A stretch of 23,749 bases of DNA from CAJBVG01 sp044376465 (lineage in GTDB: Bacteria; Bacteroidota; Bacteroidia; Sphingobacteriales; Sphingobacteriaceae). This document shows positions 6,744 through 14,800 of the stretch, piece by piece; position 1 is the stretch's first letter, and every line of letters begins with the position of its first letter. The notes beneath the pieces were generated by a model that searched no databases, was not told the DNA's origin, and saw only the letters and a list, made by a program, of their open reading frames with translations. The position numbers and the translations under genes were made by a program. The DNA is taken from assembly GCA_044376465.1 (NCBI GenBank), contig JBILKW010000010.1, positions 1 to 23,749 of the forward strand, given 5' to 3'.

Positions 6744-6752
6744 CAAAACGTT

Positions 6753-6833
6753 GGGGAGGTTCCAGAGCGGTCAAATGGGACGGACTGTAAATCCGTTACT
6801 TCGGTTTCGAAGGTTCGAATCCTTCTCTCCCCA
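6753..6833 (+). tRNA. tRNA-Tyr (anticodon GTA)
   Basis: 81 bases, a class II tRNA with a long variable arm. Acceptor GGGGAGG pairs with TCTCCCC (one G-T pair), discriminator A. Anticodon stem ACGGA/TCCGT, loop CTGTAAA, anticodon GTA at 6787-6789. It starts 9 bases after tRNA-Thr. Confidence 0.97.
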
Positions 6834-6848
6834 CACAACATTTGTGAG

Positions 6849-6940
6849 GCATATGTAGTGGTGATATGCACAGGAGACCCAAAAATATAACATGGGAGTA
6901 GCTCATCCCAATGGCTATCGAAAGATAATACGACAGCCAT
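6849..6940 (+). other. Structured spacer between tRNA-Tyr and tRNA-Gly
   Basis: The 120-base spacer holds three hairpins: GCATAT/ATATGC (6849-6869), TGGGA/TCCCA (6893-6910) and ATGGCT/AGCCAT (6911-6940), the last enclosing TATC-GAAA-GATA with a GNRA loop. The 12-mer GGGAGTAGCTCA at 6894-6905 is identical to the start of tRNA-Gly (6956-6967). It could be a processing spacer, a remnant of tRNA duplication, or a small RNA. No open frame here looks coding. Confidence 0.5.
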
Positions 6941-6953
6941 AAATTGAGAAAAC

Positions 6954-7026
6954 GCGGGAGTAGCTCAGTTGGTAGAGCGACAGCCTTCCAAGCTGTAGGT
7001 CGCGGGTTCGAGCCTCGTCTCCCGCT
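6954..7026 (+). tRNA. tRNA-Gly (anticodon TCC)
   Basis: 73 bases. Acceptor GCGGGAG pairs with CTCCCGC, discriminator T. Anticodon stem ACAGC/GCTGT, loop CTTCCAA, anticodon TCC at 6987-6989. T arm contains GGTTCGAGCC. Confidence 0.97.
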
Positions 7027-7092
7027 CGATAGAATATTGAGCTAGATTGAAAATAAAGATAAGTGAGAAGGATAAGCTAGCATACGATAGAG

Positions 7093-7144
7093 AATAATAG
7101 GTTCTATTATTTGAATTCGGGGATCCTAAGATTAAAGTCTTGGG
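7093..7144 (+). other. Two hairpins in the tRNA-Gly/tRNA-Thr spacer
   Basis: AATAATAG (7093-7100) pairs perfectly with CTATTATT (7104-7111) across loop GTT. CCTAAGA (7125-7131) pairs with TCTTGGG (7138-7144) with one G-T pair. They are probably processing or spacer structures in the tRNA precursor; neither is followed by a T tract. Confidence 0.45.
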
Positions 7145-7161
7145 CTTGTGTGTTGGTTAAA

Positions 7162-7233
7162 GCCGATGTAGCTCAGGGGTAGAGTACTTCCTTGGTAAGG
7201 AAGGGGTCAGGGGTTCAATTCCCCTCATTGGCT
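7162..7233 (+). tRNA. tRNA-Thr (anticodon GGT)
   Basis: 72 bases. Acceptor GCCGATG pairs with CATTGGC (one G-T pair), discriminator T. Anticodon stem CTTCC/GGAAG, loop TTGGTAA, anticodon GGT at 7194-7196. It lies 72 bases before tuf and is presumably cut from the tuf transcript. Confidence 0.97.
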
Positions 7234-7305
7234 CGATTGTTAGTATAATATGGTGTAATAATTAAAATAAACAAAATATAAATCAATCAATAAATAAGTA
7301 AAAAC

Positions 7306-8493
7306 ATGGCTAAAGAAAAATTTGACCGCAGTAAACCACACTTAAATATTGGAACTATCGGTCACGTTGACCACGGTAAAACCACATTAACAGCAGCTAT
7401 CACGAAAGTATTAGCTGATAAAGGTTTATCAGAAGCACGTTCATTTGACTCGATCGATTCAGCTCCTGAAGAAAAAGAGAGAGGTATTACAATTAACACA
7501 GCTCACGTTGAGTATTCGACGGCAAACCGTCACTACGCACACGTTGATTGTCCAGGTCACGCGGATTATGTAAAAAACATGGTTACGGGTGCAGCCCAAA
7601 TGGACGGAGCAATATTAGTAGTTGCAGCTACAGACGGGCCAATGCCACAAACTCGTGAGCACATCTTGTTAGCACGCCAAGTTGGTGTACCAGCATTAGT
7701 TGTATTCATGAACAAAGTGGACATGGTTGACGATCCAGAATTATTAGACTTAGTAGAGATGGAAATTCGTGAATTATTATCATTCTACGAGTTCCCAGGT
7801 GATACAATCCCAGTAGTAAGAGGTTCAGCTTTAGGTGGTTTGAACGGTGATGCTAAATGGGTAGAAATTATTATGGAATTAATGGATGCTGTTGATAACA
7901 ACATTCCAATTCCACCACGTTTAACTGAATTACCTTTCTTAATGCCAGTTGAAGACGTATTCTCGATCACTGGTCGTGGTACTGTAGCAACAGGTCGTAT
8001 AGAAAGAGGTATCATCAACTCTGGAGATCCAGTAGATATCTTGGGTATGGGTGCAGAAAACTTGAAATCAACGGTTACTGGGGTAGAAATGTTCCGTAAG
8101 ATCTTAGATTCAGGTGAAGCAGGTGATAACGTAGGGTTGTTGTTACGTGGTATTGAGAAAACGGATATCCGTAGAGGTATGGTTATTTGCAAGCCAGGTT
8201 CGGTAACTCCACACGAAGAATTTAAAGCAGAGGTTTACGTATTATCAAAAGCTGAAGGTGGTCGTCACACTCCATTCTTCAATAAATACCGTCCTCAATT
8301 CTATTTCCGTACAACAGACGTAACAGGAGAAATCTCGTTAGCAGAAGGTGTAGAAATGGTAATGCCAGGTGATAACGTTACAATTAATGTAAAATTAATT
8401 AACCCGGTAGCAATGGAAAAAGGCTTACGTTTCGCTATCCGTGAGGGTGGTAGAACTGTAGGTGCTGGCCAGGTAACCGAAATTGTGAAGTAA
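7306..8493 (+). CDS. tuf: Elongation factor Tu
   Basis: 395 residues, standard EF-Tu length. It delivers aminoacyl-tRNA to the ribosome as a GTP complex. GTPase motifs are all present: GHVDHGKTT (residues 19-27, P loop), RGITI (switch I), DCPGH (81-85, switch II with the catalytic His85), NKVD (136-139) and SAL in the guanine-binding loop. Domains II and III follow, with VFSITGRGTVATGRIERG and the ending VGAGQVTEIVK. The ATG at 7306 has an A-rich upstream stretch with no Shine-Dalgarno, as usual for the phylum. It follows four tRNAs in the order of the E. coli tufB operon, consistent with co-expression of the factor and its ligands. Confidence 0.99.
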   Translation: MAKEKFDRSKPHLNIGTIGHVDHGKTTLTAAITKVLADKGLSEARSFDSIDSAPEEKERGITINTAHVEYSTANRHYAHVDCPGHADYVKNMVTGAAQMDGAILVVAATDGPMPQTREHILLARQVGVPALVVFMNKVDMVDDPELLDLVEMEIRELLSFYEFPGDTIPVVRGSALGGLNGDAKWVEIIMELMDAVDNNIPIPPRLTELPFLMPVEDVFSITGRGTVATGRIERGIINSGDPVDILGMGAENLKSTVTGVEMFRKILDSGEAGDNVGLLLRGIEKTDIRRGMVICKPGSVTPHEEFKAEVYVLSKAEGGRHTPFFNKYRPQFYFRTTDVTGEISLAEGVEMVMPGDNVTINVKLINPVAMEKGLRFAIREGGRTVGAGQVTEIVK

Positions 8494-8533
8494 TTCATAA
8501 TTAGTTAGTACGAAATATATTTAGCTAGTTTTT

Positions 8534-8584
8534 ACAGAAGTCGCCTAGATGCCCATAAAAGGGCATCGGGGCTACTTCTGTTTT
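8534..8584 (+). terminator. Long hairpin between tuf and tRNA-Trp, possible partial terminator
   Basis: ACAGAAGT (8534-8541) pairs with ACTTCTGT (8574-8581), GATGCCC (8548-8554) with GGGCATC (8561-8567), and GCCT with GGGC between them, leaving small internal mismatches. Only four Ts follow (8581-8584). It may lower transcription into tRNA-Trp and secE after the highly expressed tuf, or be an RNA-processing site. The minus strand contains TAGCCCCGAT, which resembles a repeat word I remember from Flavobacteriia intergenic regions. Confidence 0.55.
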
Positions 8585-8650
8585 ACTGCAAATAAAGGGT
8601 CCTTCTGAAATTCGAAATGTCGAAAATTGGAAGAATTGAAAAAAAAATGA

Positions 8651-8721
8651 ACGGGTGTAGTTCAAGGGTAGAATGTCGGTCTCCAAAACCGCTGATGGGA
8701 GTTCGAATCTCTCCACCCGTG
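8651..8721 (+). tRNA. tRNA-Trp (anticodon CCA)
   Basis: 71 bases. Acceptor ACGGGTG pairs with CACCCGT, discriminator G as expected for Trp. Anticodon loop CTCCAAA, anticodon CCA at 8683-8685. The first pair of the anticodon stem (T8676 with C8692) is mismatched. A tRNA-Trp directly before secE is common in bacteria. Confidence 0.96.
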
Positions 8722-8749
8722 CAATACCCATTAAAATAGAATAGAAACC

Positions 8750-8938
8750 ATGAATAGGTTAGTAACATATTTAAAAGAGTCATACAACGAATTGATGCAT
8801 AAAGTATCATGGCCGACTTGGCAAGAATTGCAAAGCAGTGCTTGGATTGTAATGATTGCAGCACTTATAATTGCAGTCGTAGTATACGTAATGGATGCTG
8901 GATCAGGTTCAATAATGAAGTTGTTTTACAATATATAA
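8750..8938 (+). CDS. secE: Preprotein translocase subunit SecE
   Basis: 62 residues, the short single-span form of SecE. The amphipathic N-terminal helix contains YLKESYNELMHKVSWPTWQEL, with the conserved K-V-S-W-P core. One transmembrane segment follows at about residues 31-48 (AWIVMIAALIIAVVVYVM), and a short tail ends the protein. SecE braces the SecY channel of the general secretion pathway. It sits between tRNA-Trp and nusG, the usual bacterial arrangement. The ATG at 8750 lies 28 bases after the tRNA and has no Shine-Dalgarno. Confidence 0.96.
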   Translation: MNRLVTYLKESYNELMHKVSWPTWQELQSSAWIVMIAALIIAVVVYVMDAGSGSIMKLFYNI

Positions 8939-8966
8939 TATAATTAACCCTTTCAACGTAATAACA

Positions 8967-9506
8967 ATGACTGAAGAATTGAAGTGGTATGTAGTGAGAG
9001 CGATCAGTGGGAAAGAGAAAAAAGTGAAGCAATATTTAGAAGCTGAGATTAATCGCCTAGGCATAAATCATTTAGTTCCACAAATATTGATTCCAACTGA
9101 GAAGGTATTTCAAATTCGTAATGGTAAAAAAATTCAGAAAGAAAGAAGTTATTTACCAGGTTATGTTTTGATGGAAGCTTCATTAAACGGAGAATTAGAG
9201 CACGTTATTAAAAATATAACAGGCGTAATCGGATTTTTAGGAGAAGCAGGTCAAGCAGTGCCTTTACGCCAATCAGAAGTAAACAGAATATTAGGCAAAG
9301 TCGATGAAATGTCTGAAACTGGTGTTGCATCAAACTTAGCATACTACGTTGGTGAACCTGTAAAAGTGATGGACGGACCTTTTAATGGATTTAGCGGGGT
9401 GATAGAAGAAGTAAATGAAGAGAAGAAGAAATTAAAGGTAATGGTAAAGATTTTCGGTAGGAGAACACCGCTAGAATTGAACTACATGCAAGTAGAAAAA
9501 GAATAA
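8967..9506 (+). CDS. nusG: Transcription termination/antitermination factor NusG
   Basis: 179 residues. The NGN domain (about 1-115) starts KWYVVRAISGKEKKVKQYLE and includes RSYLPGYVLMEA and GVIGFLGE; it binds the clamp of RNA polymerase. The KOW domain at about 125-175 contains GEPVKVMDGPFNGFSGVIEEV and ends LELNYMQVEKE; it contacts Rho or ribosomal protein uS10. NusG suppresses pausing and couples transcription to translation. Length is normal with no inserted domain. It is 28 bases after secE and 91 bases before rplK. Confidence 0.98.
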   Translation: MTEELKWYVVRAISGKEKKVKQYLEAEINRLGINHLVPQILIPTEKVFQIRNGKKIQKERSYLPGYVLMEASLNGELEHVIKNITGVIGFLGEAGQAVPLRQSEVNRILGKVDEMSETGVASNLAYYVGEPVKVMDGPFNGFSGVIEEVNEEKKKLKVMVKIFGRRTPLELNYMQVEKE

Positions 9507-9522
9507 ATTGAATTAAAAACAT

Positions 9523-9579
9523 TTGAGGTAGAGAGTACCTAGTATTAAAGCTTCCACTTTGTACAATTAACTCAATACT
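9523..9579 (+). promoter_or_regulatory. Structured leader upstream of rplK-rplA
   Basis: The 91-base nusG/rplK spacer can form AGGTA/TACCT (9526-9540) followed by AGTATT/AATACT (9541-9546 with 9574-9579) enclosing AAAG/CTTT (9547-9550 with 9557-9560). An alternative is TTGAG (9523-9527) with CTCAA (9571-9575). In E. coli, protein L1 represses translation from a structured site just before rplK; this may be the counterpart, but I see no defined L1 motif. Confidence 0.4.
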
Positions 9580-9597
9580 TAAAATAAATAAATAATC

Positions 9598-10041
9598 ATG
9601 GCTAAAGAAGTAGGCGCACTTATTAAGTTACAGATCAAAGGCGGAGCGGCAAATCCCTCGCCTCCTGTAGGTCCTGCCTTGGGTGCTAAAGGGGTTAACA
9701 TCATGGAGTTCTGTAAGCAGTTTAATGCTAGAACTCAAGATAAACCAGGAAAGGTGCTTCCAGTTGTTATAACTGTTTATACCGACAAATCTTTCGACTT
9801 TATCATTAAAACGCCTCCAGTAGCAATTCAGTTATTGGAAGCGACAAAAATCAAGGGTGGATCAGCGGAACCGAACCGTAAAAAAGTTGCCTCAGTTACG
9901 TGGGAGCAAGTGAAAACAATTGCAGAAGAGAAAATGACGGATTTAAACTCCTTTACAATCGAATCTGCAATGAAAATGGTTGCAGGAACTGCAAGAAGTA
10001 TGGGTATTACCGTAAGTGGTAATGCACCATGGAACAATTAA
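9598..10041 (+). CDS. rplK: 50S ribosomal protein uL11
   Basis: 147 residues. The N-terminal domain carries the conserved GGAANPSPPVGPALG and GVNIMEFCKQFNA. The C-terminal RNA-binding domain has TFDFIIKTPP-like FDFIIKTPPVAIQLL and ends with ARSMGITVSG. uL11 forms the base of the L7/L12 stalk with 23S rRNA helices 43-44, the GTPase-associated centre and the thiostrepton site. It is the first gene of rplK-rplA-rplJ-rplL. The stop is 20 bases before the rplA start. Confidence 0.98.
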   Translation: MAKEVGALIKLQIKGGAANPSPPVGPALGAKGVNIMEFCKQFNARTQDKPGKVLPVVITVYTDKSFDFIIKTPPVAIQLLEATKIKGGSAEPNRKKVASVTWEQVKTIAEEKMTDLNSFTIESAMKMVAGTARSMGITVSGNAPWNN

Positions 10042-10061
10042 CCAATTAAAAATTACAGAAA

Positions 10062-10760
10062 GTGGCTAGACTAACGAAAAATCAAAAGAAGTCATTGTCC
10101 AAAATTGAAATTGGTAAAGCTTATACCTTGGACGAAGCAGCGAAATTAGTAAAGGAAATAACCACTACTAAATTTGATGCATCGGTAGATTTGGATATTC
10201 GCTTAGGGGTTGATCCTCGTAAAGCAAACCAAATGGTAAGAGGTGTGGCTGTACTACCTCACGGAACTGGTAAAACTGTTCGCACATTAGTATTATGTAC
10301 TCCAGATAAGGAGGCAGAAGCTACTGCAGCAGGAGCAGATTACGTGGGTTTGGATGATTACATAGCAAAGATTGAACAAGGTTGGATTGATTTTGACATC
10401 GTAATTACTACCCCTAGCTGTATGGCTAAAGTAGGTAAACTTGGTAAAGTATTAGGACCAAGAAACCTTATGCCCAACCCAAAGTCAGGAACTGTGACGA
10501 TGGAAGTAGGTAAAGCTGTTACAGACGTTAAAGGTGGTAAGATCGATTTTAAGGTTGACAAAACTGGAATCGTGCACGCATCTGTAGGTAAAGCATCGTT
10601 TGGCTCAGAAAAAATTTATGAGAACGCACTTGAATTATTACAAGTGATTTCAAAATTAAAACCTTCTTCTGCTAAAGGTACTTACTTTAAGAGCATACAC
10701 ATGTCGAGTACTATGAGCCCAGGTATTGAGGTGGAAACCAAATCTGTATCGGGAATTTAA
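10062..10760 (+). CDS. rplA: 50S ribosomal protein uL1
   Basis: 232 residues, standard length. It starts with GTG at 10062 (V/MARLTKNQKKSLSKIEIGK), which matches the family N-terminus; there is no ATG at that place. Conserved blocks include KFDASVDLDIRLGVDPRKANQMVRG, LPHGTGKT and the uL1 signature GKLGKVLGPRNLMPNPKSGT. uL1 forms the mobile stalk beside the E site and in E. coli represses its own operon by binding the rplK leader. rplJ follows after 13 bases. Confidence 0.98.
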   Translation: MARLTKNQKKSLSKIEIGKAYTLDEAAKLVKEITTTKFDASVDLDIRLGVDPRKANQMVRGVAVLPHGTGKTVRTLVLCTPDKEAEATAAGADYVGLDDYIAKIEQGWIDFDIVITTPSCMAKVGKLGKVLGPRNLMPNPKSGTVTMEVGKAVTDVKGGKIDFKVDKTGIVHASVGKASFGSEKIYENALELLQVISKLKPSSAKGTYFKSIHMSSTMSPGIEVETKSVSGI

Positions 10761-10773
10761 TTATGAGAATCTT

Positions 10774-11295
10774 ATGAAAAAAGAAGAAAAACACGAAATA
10801 GTTCTCGGTTTAAAAGAGAAGTTGACGGCTCATAATAATTTCTATATTACAGATACTTCCAACTTAACGGTTGCTCAAGTAAACGTGATTCGTAGAAAAT
10901 GTTTTGAAAAAGGGATTACCATGCAAGTAGCAAAAAACACATTGATCCGCAAGGCAATGGAAGCTACTGGTAACGACTATTCTGAATTATTCGGCATTTT
11001 AAAAGGTACCTCAGCGATTATGTTCTCTGAAGTAGGAAATGCACCAGCGAAACTTATTAAAGAAGTTCGTAAAAATGGTGAGAAACCTGCTTTAAAAGCA
11101 GCATACATCGATTCGGCGGTATTTATTGGCGATAACCAGTTAGACGCCCTTACTCAACTTAAATCGAAAGAAGAACTTGTTGGCGAAATTATCGCCTTAT
11201 TACAATCTCCAGCTAAAAATGTTATTAGTGGCCTGAAATCAGGTGGCAATAAATTGGCTGGTATTTTAAAAACTCTTGAAGAAAGAGGAAATTAA
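10774..11295 (+). CDS. rplJ: 50S ribosomal protein uL10
   Basis: 173 residues from ATG 10774 (MKKEEKHEIV). An in-frame ATG at 10726 would add 16 residues inside the end of rplA and gives an unconserved N-terminus, so I reject it. The RNA-binding N-terminal domain contains NVIRRKCFEKGITMQVAKNT and LIRKAMEATG. The C-terminal helix, about residues 135-170, binds bL12 dimers (LLQSPAKNVISGLKSGGNKL). uL10 with bL12 forms the factor-recruiting stalk. Only 13 bases separate it from rplA, so the long L10-binding leader of E. coli has no room here unless it lies in the rplA coding sequence. Confidence 0.97.
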   Translation: MKKEEKHEIVLGLKEKLTAHNNFYITDTSNLTVAQVNVIRRKCFEKGITMQVAKNTLIRKAMEATGNDYSELFGILKGTSAIMFSEVGNAPAKLIKEVRKNGEKPALKAAYIDSAVFIGDNQLDALTQLKSKEELVGEIIALLQSPAKNVISGLKSGGNKLAGILKTLEERGN

Positions 11296-11330
11296 TTAAT
11301 CAAATTTTAAACATTTAAATATTCCTAAAA

Positions 11331-11711
11331 ATGGCAGATTTAAAAGCGTTTGCTGAACAACTAGTAAACTTAACAGTAAAAGAAGTTAACGAGCTTGCTC
11401 AAATCCTTAAAGATGAATACGGTATCGAACCTGCTGCTGCAGCTCCTGTAATGGTAGCTGGTGGTGCTGGTGCTGGTGCTGCTGATGCCGCAGAAGAAAA
11501 AACGGCATTCGACGTAATCTTAAAAGAAGCGGGTGGTCAAAAATTGGCTATCGTGAAATTAGTTAAAGACTTAACAGGTCTTGGTTTGAAAGAAGCTAAA
11601 GATTTAGTTGATGGTGCACCAAAAGAATTAAAGACAGGTGTTGCTAAAGACGAAGCAGAAGCTTTGAAAAAACAACTAGAAGAAGCTGGAGCTGTAGTTG
11701 AGATCAAGTAA
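11331..11711 (+). CDS. rplL: 50S ribosomal protein bL12 (L7/L12)
   Basis: 126 residues. The N-terminal dimerisation helices (about 1-33) include LAEQLVNLTVKEVNELAQIL-like sequence, then an Ala/Gly-rich hinge (AAAAPVMVAGGAGAGAADAA). The C-terminal factor-binding domain, about 57-126, contains FDVILKEAGGQKLAIVKLV and LTGLGLKEAKDLVDGAPK, the conserved face that contacts EF-Tu and EF-G. It is present in several copies per ribosome. A hairpin with a short T tract follows and may set the ratio of ribosomal protein to RNA polymerase. Confidence 0.98.
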   Translation: MADLKAFAEQLVNLTVKEVNELAQILKDEYGIEPAAAAPVMVAGGAGAGAADAAEEKTAFDVILKEAGGQKLAIVKLVKDLTGLGLKEAKDLVDGAPKELKTGVAKDEAEALKKQLEEAGAVVEIK

Positions 11712-11734
11712 TCTCCTACCAATAGCATTTTAAT

Positions 11735-11776
11735 AGGAAGACTCTCCCGTTTTTGGGAGGGTCTATTCCTGTTTTT
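11735..11776 (+). terminator. Attenuator-like hairpin between rplL and rpoB
   Basis: GACTCTCCC (11740-11748) pairs with GGGAGGGTC (11755-11763, one G-T pair) around loop GTTTTT. After a two-base bulge, AGGAA (11735-11739) pairs with TTCCT (11766-11770). GTTTTT follows. E. coli has a partial terminator at the same place that lowers rpoBC relative to ribosomal proteins; the same job is likely here. Confidence 0.75.
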
Positions 11777-11802
11777 AATATGATTAGGTCCGAAACTTCC
11801 TT

Positions 11803-11847
11803 AATGTTTCAAACTTTTGTGAACCAAATGGGTTCAAGTTAAACATT
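11803..11847 (+). promoter_or_regulatory. Long stem-loop just upstream of rpoB
   Basis: Three stacked helices share one axis: AATGTTT (11803-11809) with AAACATT (11841-11847), AACTT (11812-11816) with AAGTT (11836-11840), and GAACC (11821-11825) with GGTTC (11831-11835). All bulges are on the 5' side. It ends 15 bases before the TTG start. It may be an RNase III-like processing site, as in E. coli, or a translational control element. Confidence 0.6.
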
Positions 11848-11862
11848 CAAATCTTTACAGCA

Positions 11863-14800
11863 TTGGCAAAGAAAGATATTCAAATGCAAGAAAGAGTAAA
11901 TTTTGCATCCGTAAAACAAGCGCTGGATTATCCAGACTTTTTAGATGTTCAATTAGAGTCTTTTAGGGAGTTTTTTCAACTTGAAACAACTTCAGATAAC
12001 CGTCACACTGAAGGCTTATTTAAAGTATTTAGTGAGAATTTCCCAATCACCGATTCTCGAAACATCTTCGTTTTGGAGTTTCTTGATTATTTTATCGACC
12101 CTCCTCGATATCAACTTCAAGAATGTATCGAACGTGGTTTAACGTATAGCGTTCCTCTGAAAGCTAAATTACGTTTATCATGTAATGATGCCGAACACGA
12201 AGACTTTGAAACGATTGTTCAGGACGTTTATTTGGGAACGATTCCTTACATGACCCCTAAAGGTACTTTTGTGATCAATGGCGCTGAACGTGTAATCGTT
12301 TCTCAGCTTCACCGTTCTCCTGGTGTATTCTTCGGGCAAAGTCGTCATACAAACGGTACTAAATTGTACTCGGCTCGTGTGATTCCTTTCAAAGGTTCAT
12401 GGATAGAATTTGCAACAGACGTAAACAACGTCATGTTTGCTTACATCGATCGTAAAAAGAAATTCCCCGTAACTACTTTGCTTCGTGCAATTGGTTACGA
12501 TTCAGATAAAGATATCCTTGAGTTGTTCGACTTAGCTGATGAAGTGAAAGTGAGCAAATCTGGATTAAAAAAATTCGTTGGCCGTAAATTGGCTGCGAGA
12601 GTGTTAAAGAAATGGGTGGAAGATTTCGTAGATGAAGATACCGGTGAAGTAGTTTCTATCAACCGTAATGAAATCATCTTAGAACGTGAAACCATTTTAG
12701 AAGATGATCATATTGATATGATTATTGAAGCAGGAGTGAAGACTATCATCTTAACAAAAGAAGATACCAATACTGCTGATTATTCTATTATCTACAACAC
12801 TTTACAAAAAGATACTTCGAACTCGGAGAAAGAAGCGGTAGAATACATCTATCGTCAATTACGTAATGCCGATCCACCTGATGAAGAAACAGCGCGTGGT
12901 ATCATCGAACGTTTATTCTTCTCTGATAAACGCTATGATTTGGGTGATGTTGGTCGTTACCGCATCAACCGTAAATTAAACATGGATACTCCTAACGAGG
13001 TTAAAGTATTAACAAAAAGCGACATCATCGCGATTGTTAAATACTTAATCAAGTTGATCAACTCAAAAGCAGAAGTGGATGATATTGATCACTTGTCTAA
13101 CCGTCGTGTGCGTACTGTAGGTGAACAATTATACGCTCAATTCGGTGTTGGTTTAGCTCGTATGGCTCGTACCATTCGTGAGCGTATGAATATTCGCGAC
13201 AACGAAGTGTTTACACCTACCGACTTAATTAATGCTCGTACTCTTTCTTCGGTAATTAACTCGTTCTTTGGAACCAACCAATTATCGCAGTTCATGGACC
13301 AAACCAATCCTTTAGCGGAGATTACGCACAAGCGTCGTTTATCTGCCCTTGGCCCAGGTGGTTTATCAAGAGAGCGTGCAGGTTTTGAGGTTCGTGACGT
13401 TCACTATACTCACTACGGTCGTTTATGTACAATTGAAACACCAGAAGGACCAAACATCGGTTTGATTTCTTCATTATGTGTTCACGCAAAAATTAACAAT
13501 TTAGGTTTCATTGAAACTCCTTATAGAATCGTTGATAATGGAAAAGTTGCAGTTAACAAACCTGTAATTTATTTATCAGCAGAAGATGAAGATGGTAAAA
13601 CCATTGCTCAGTCGAATGCGCAATACGATGAAAAAGGTAATTTCTTAACACCAAAAGTAAAATCACGTTTCGAAGGTGACTTCCCGGTAATTGAACCGAA
13701 CAGAATCGATTTGATGGACGTTGCTCCAAATCAAATTACTTCGATCGCAGCATCGTTAATTCCGTTCTTGGAGCATGATGATGCAAACCGTGCATTGATG
13801 GGATCGAACATGCAACGCCAAGCCGTGCCATTGTTGAAGCCAGAAGCTCCAATCGTAGGTACAGGTTTAGAAGGTCGTGTGGCTCGTGATTCTCGTGCAT
13901 TGATTAATGCTGAAGGTGATGGAGTTGTTGAATATGTTGATGCAAATGAAATTGTAATTCGTTACAACCGTAACGAAGACGAGCGTTTAGTTTCGTTTGA
14001 AGGCGATGCAAAATCATACAGCTTAATTAAATTCAAGAAAACAAATCAGAATACTTGTATGAACTTAAAACCTATCGTAAGAAAAGGTCAGAAAGTTTCT
14101 AAAGGTCAAGTATTATGCGAAGGATACGCAACAGAAAATGGCGAATTAGCCTTAGGTCGTAACTTAAAAGTAGCATTCATGCCTTGGCAAGGATACAACT
14201 TTGAGGATGCGATTGTAATTTCTGAGCGTGTAGTTCGTGAAGATATCTTTACATCATTACACATCGAAGAATTCGAATTAGAAGTTCGTGATACGAAACG
14301 TGGAGAAGAAGAATTAACTTCTGATATTCCTAACGTAAGTGAAGAAGCTACTAAAGAATTAGATGAAAACGGAATCATCCGCATCGGTGCTGAAATTAAA
14401 GAAGGCGATATTTTAATCGGTAAGATCACTCCAAAAGGAGAAACGGATCCTTCACCAGAAGAAAAATTATTACGTGCCATCTTTGGTGATAAAGCAGGTG
14501 ATGTGAAAGATGCATCGTTAAAAGCACCTCCTTCAATTAAAGGTGTGGTAATTGATAGTAAATTATTTAGCCGTGCTAAAAAAGAGAAGAAGAGCGATGA
14601 GAAAATCATGCTTGATAAACTTGACAAAGAGCACGACAAAAATGTAGATGCATTGAAAAATATTTTAGTTGATAAATTGTTCGTTTTAGTAAGCGGAAAA
14701 ACATCACAAGGTATTTACAATGTTTACAAAGAATTACTAGTTGCTAAAGGAGTTAAGTTTACTCAGAAAGTATTGTTAGAGTTAGATTACAACAACATCA

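Noticed and set aside
7114..7127. GAATTC followed by GGGGATCC within 14 bases looks like a cloning polylinker
   Set aside because: It lies inside the natural spacer between two tRNAs, flanked by AT-rich host-like sequence and hairpins, with no vector sequence. Two six-base sites by chance are plausible.
14106..14639. 177-residue open frame on the minus strand inside rpoB
   Set aside because: It is the shadow of a conserved coding region, Ser-rich with no recognisable motif, promoter or start signal. The plus-strand rpoB is beyond doubt.
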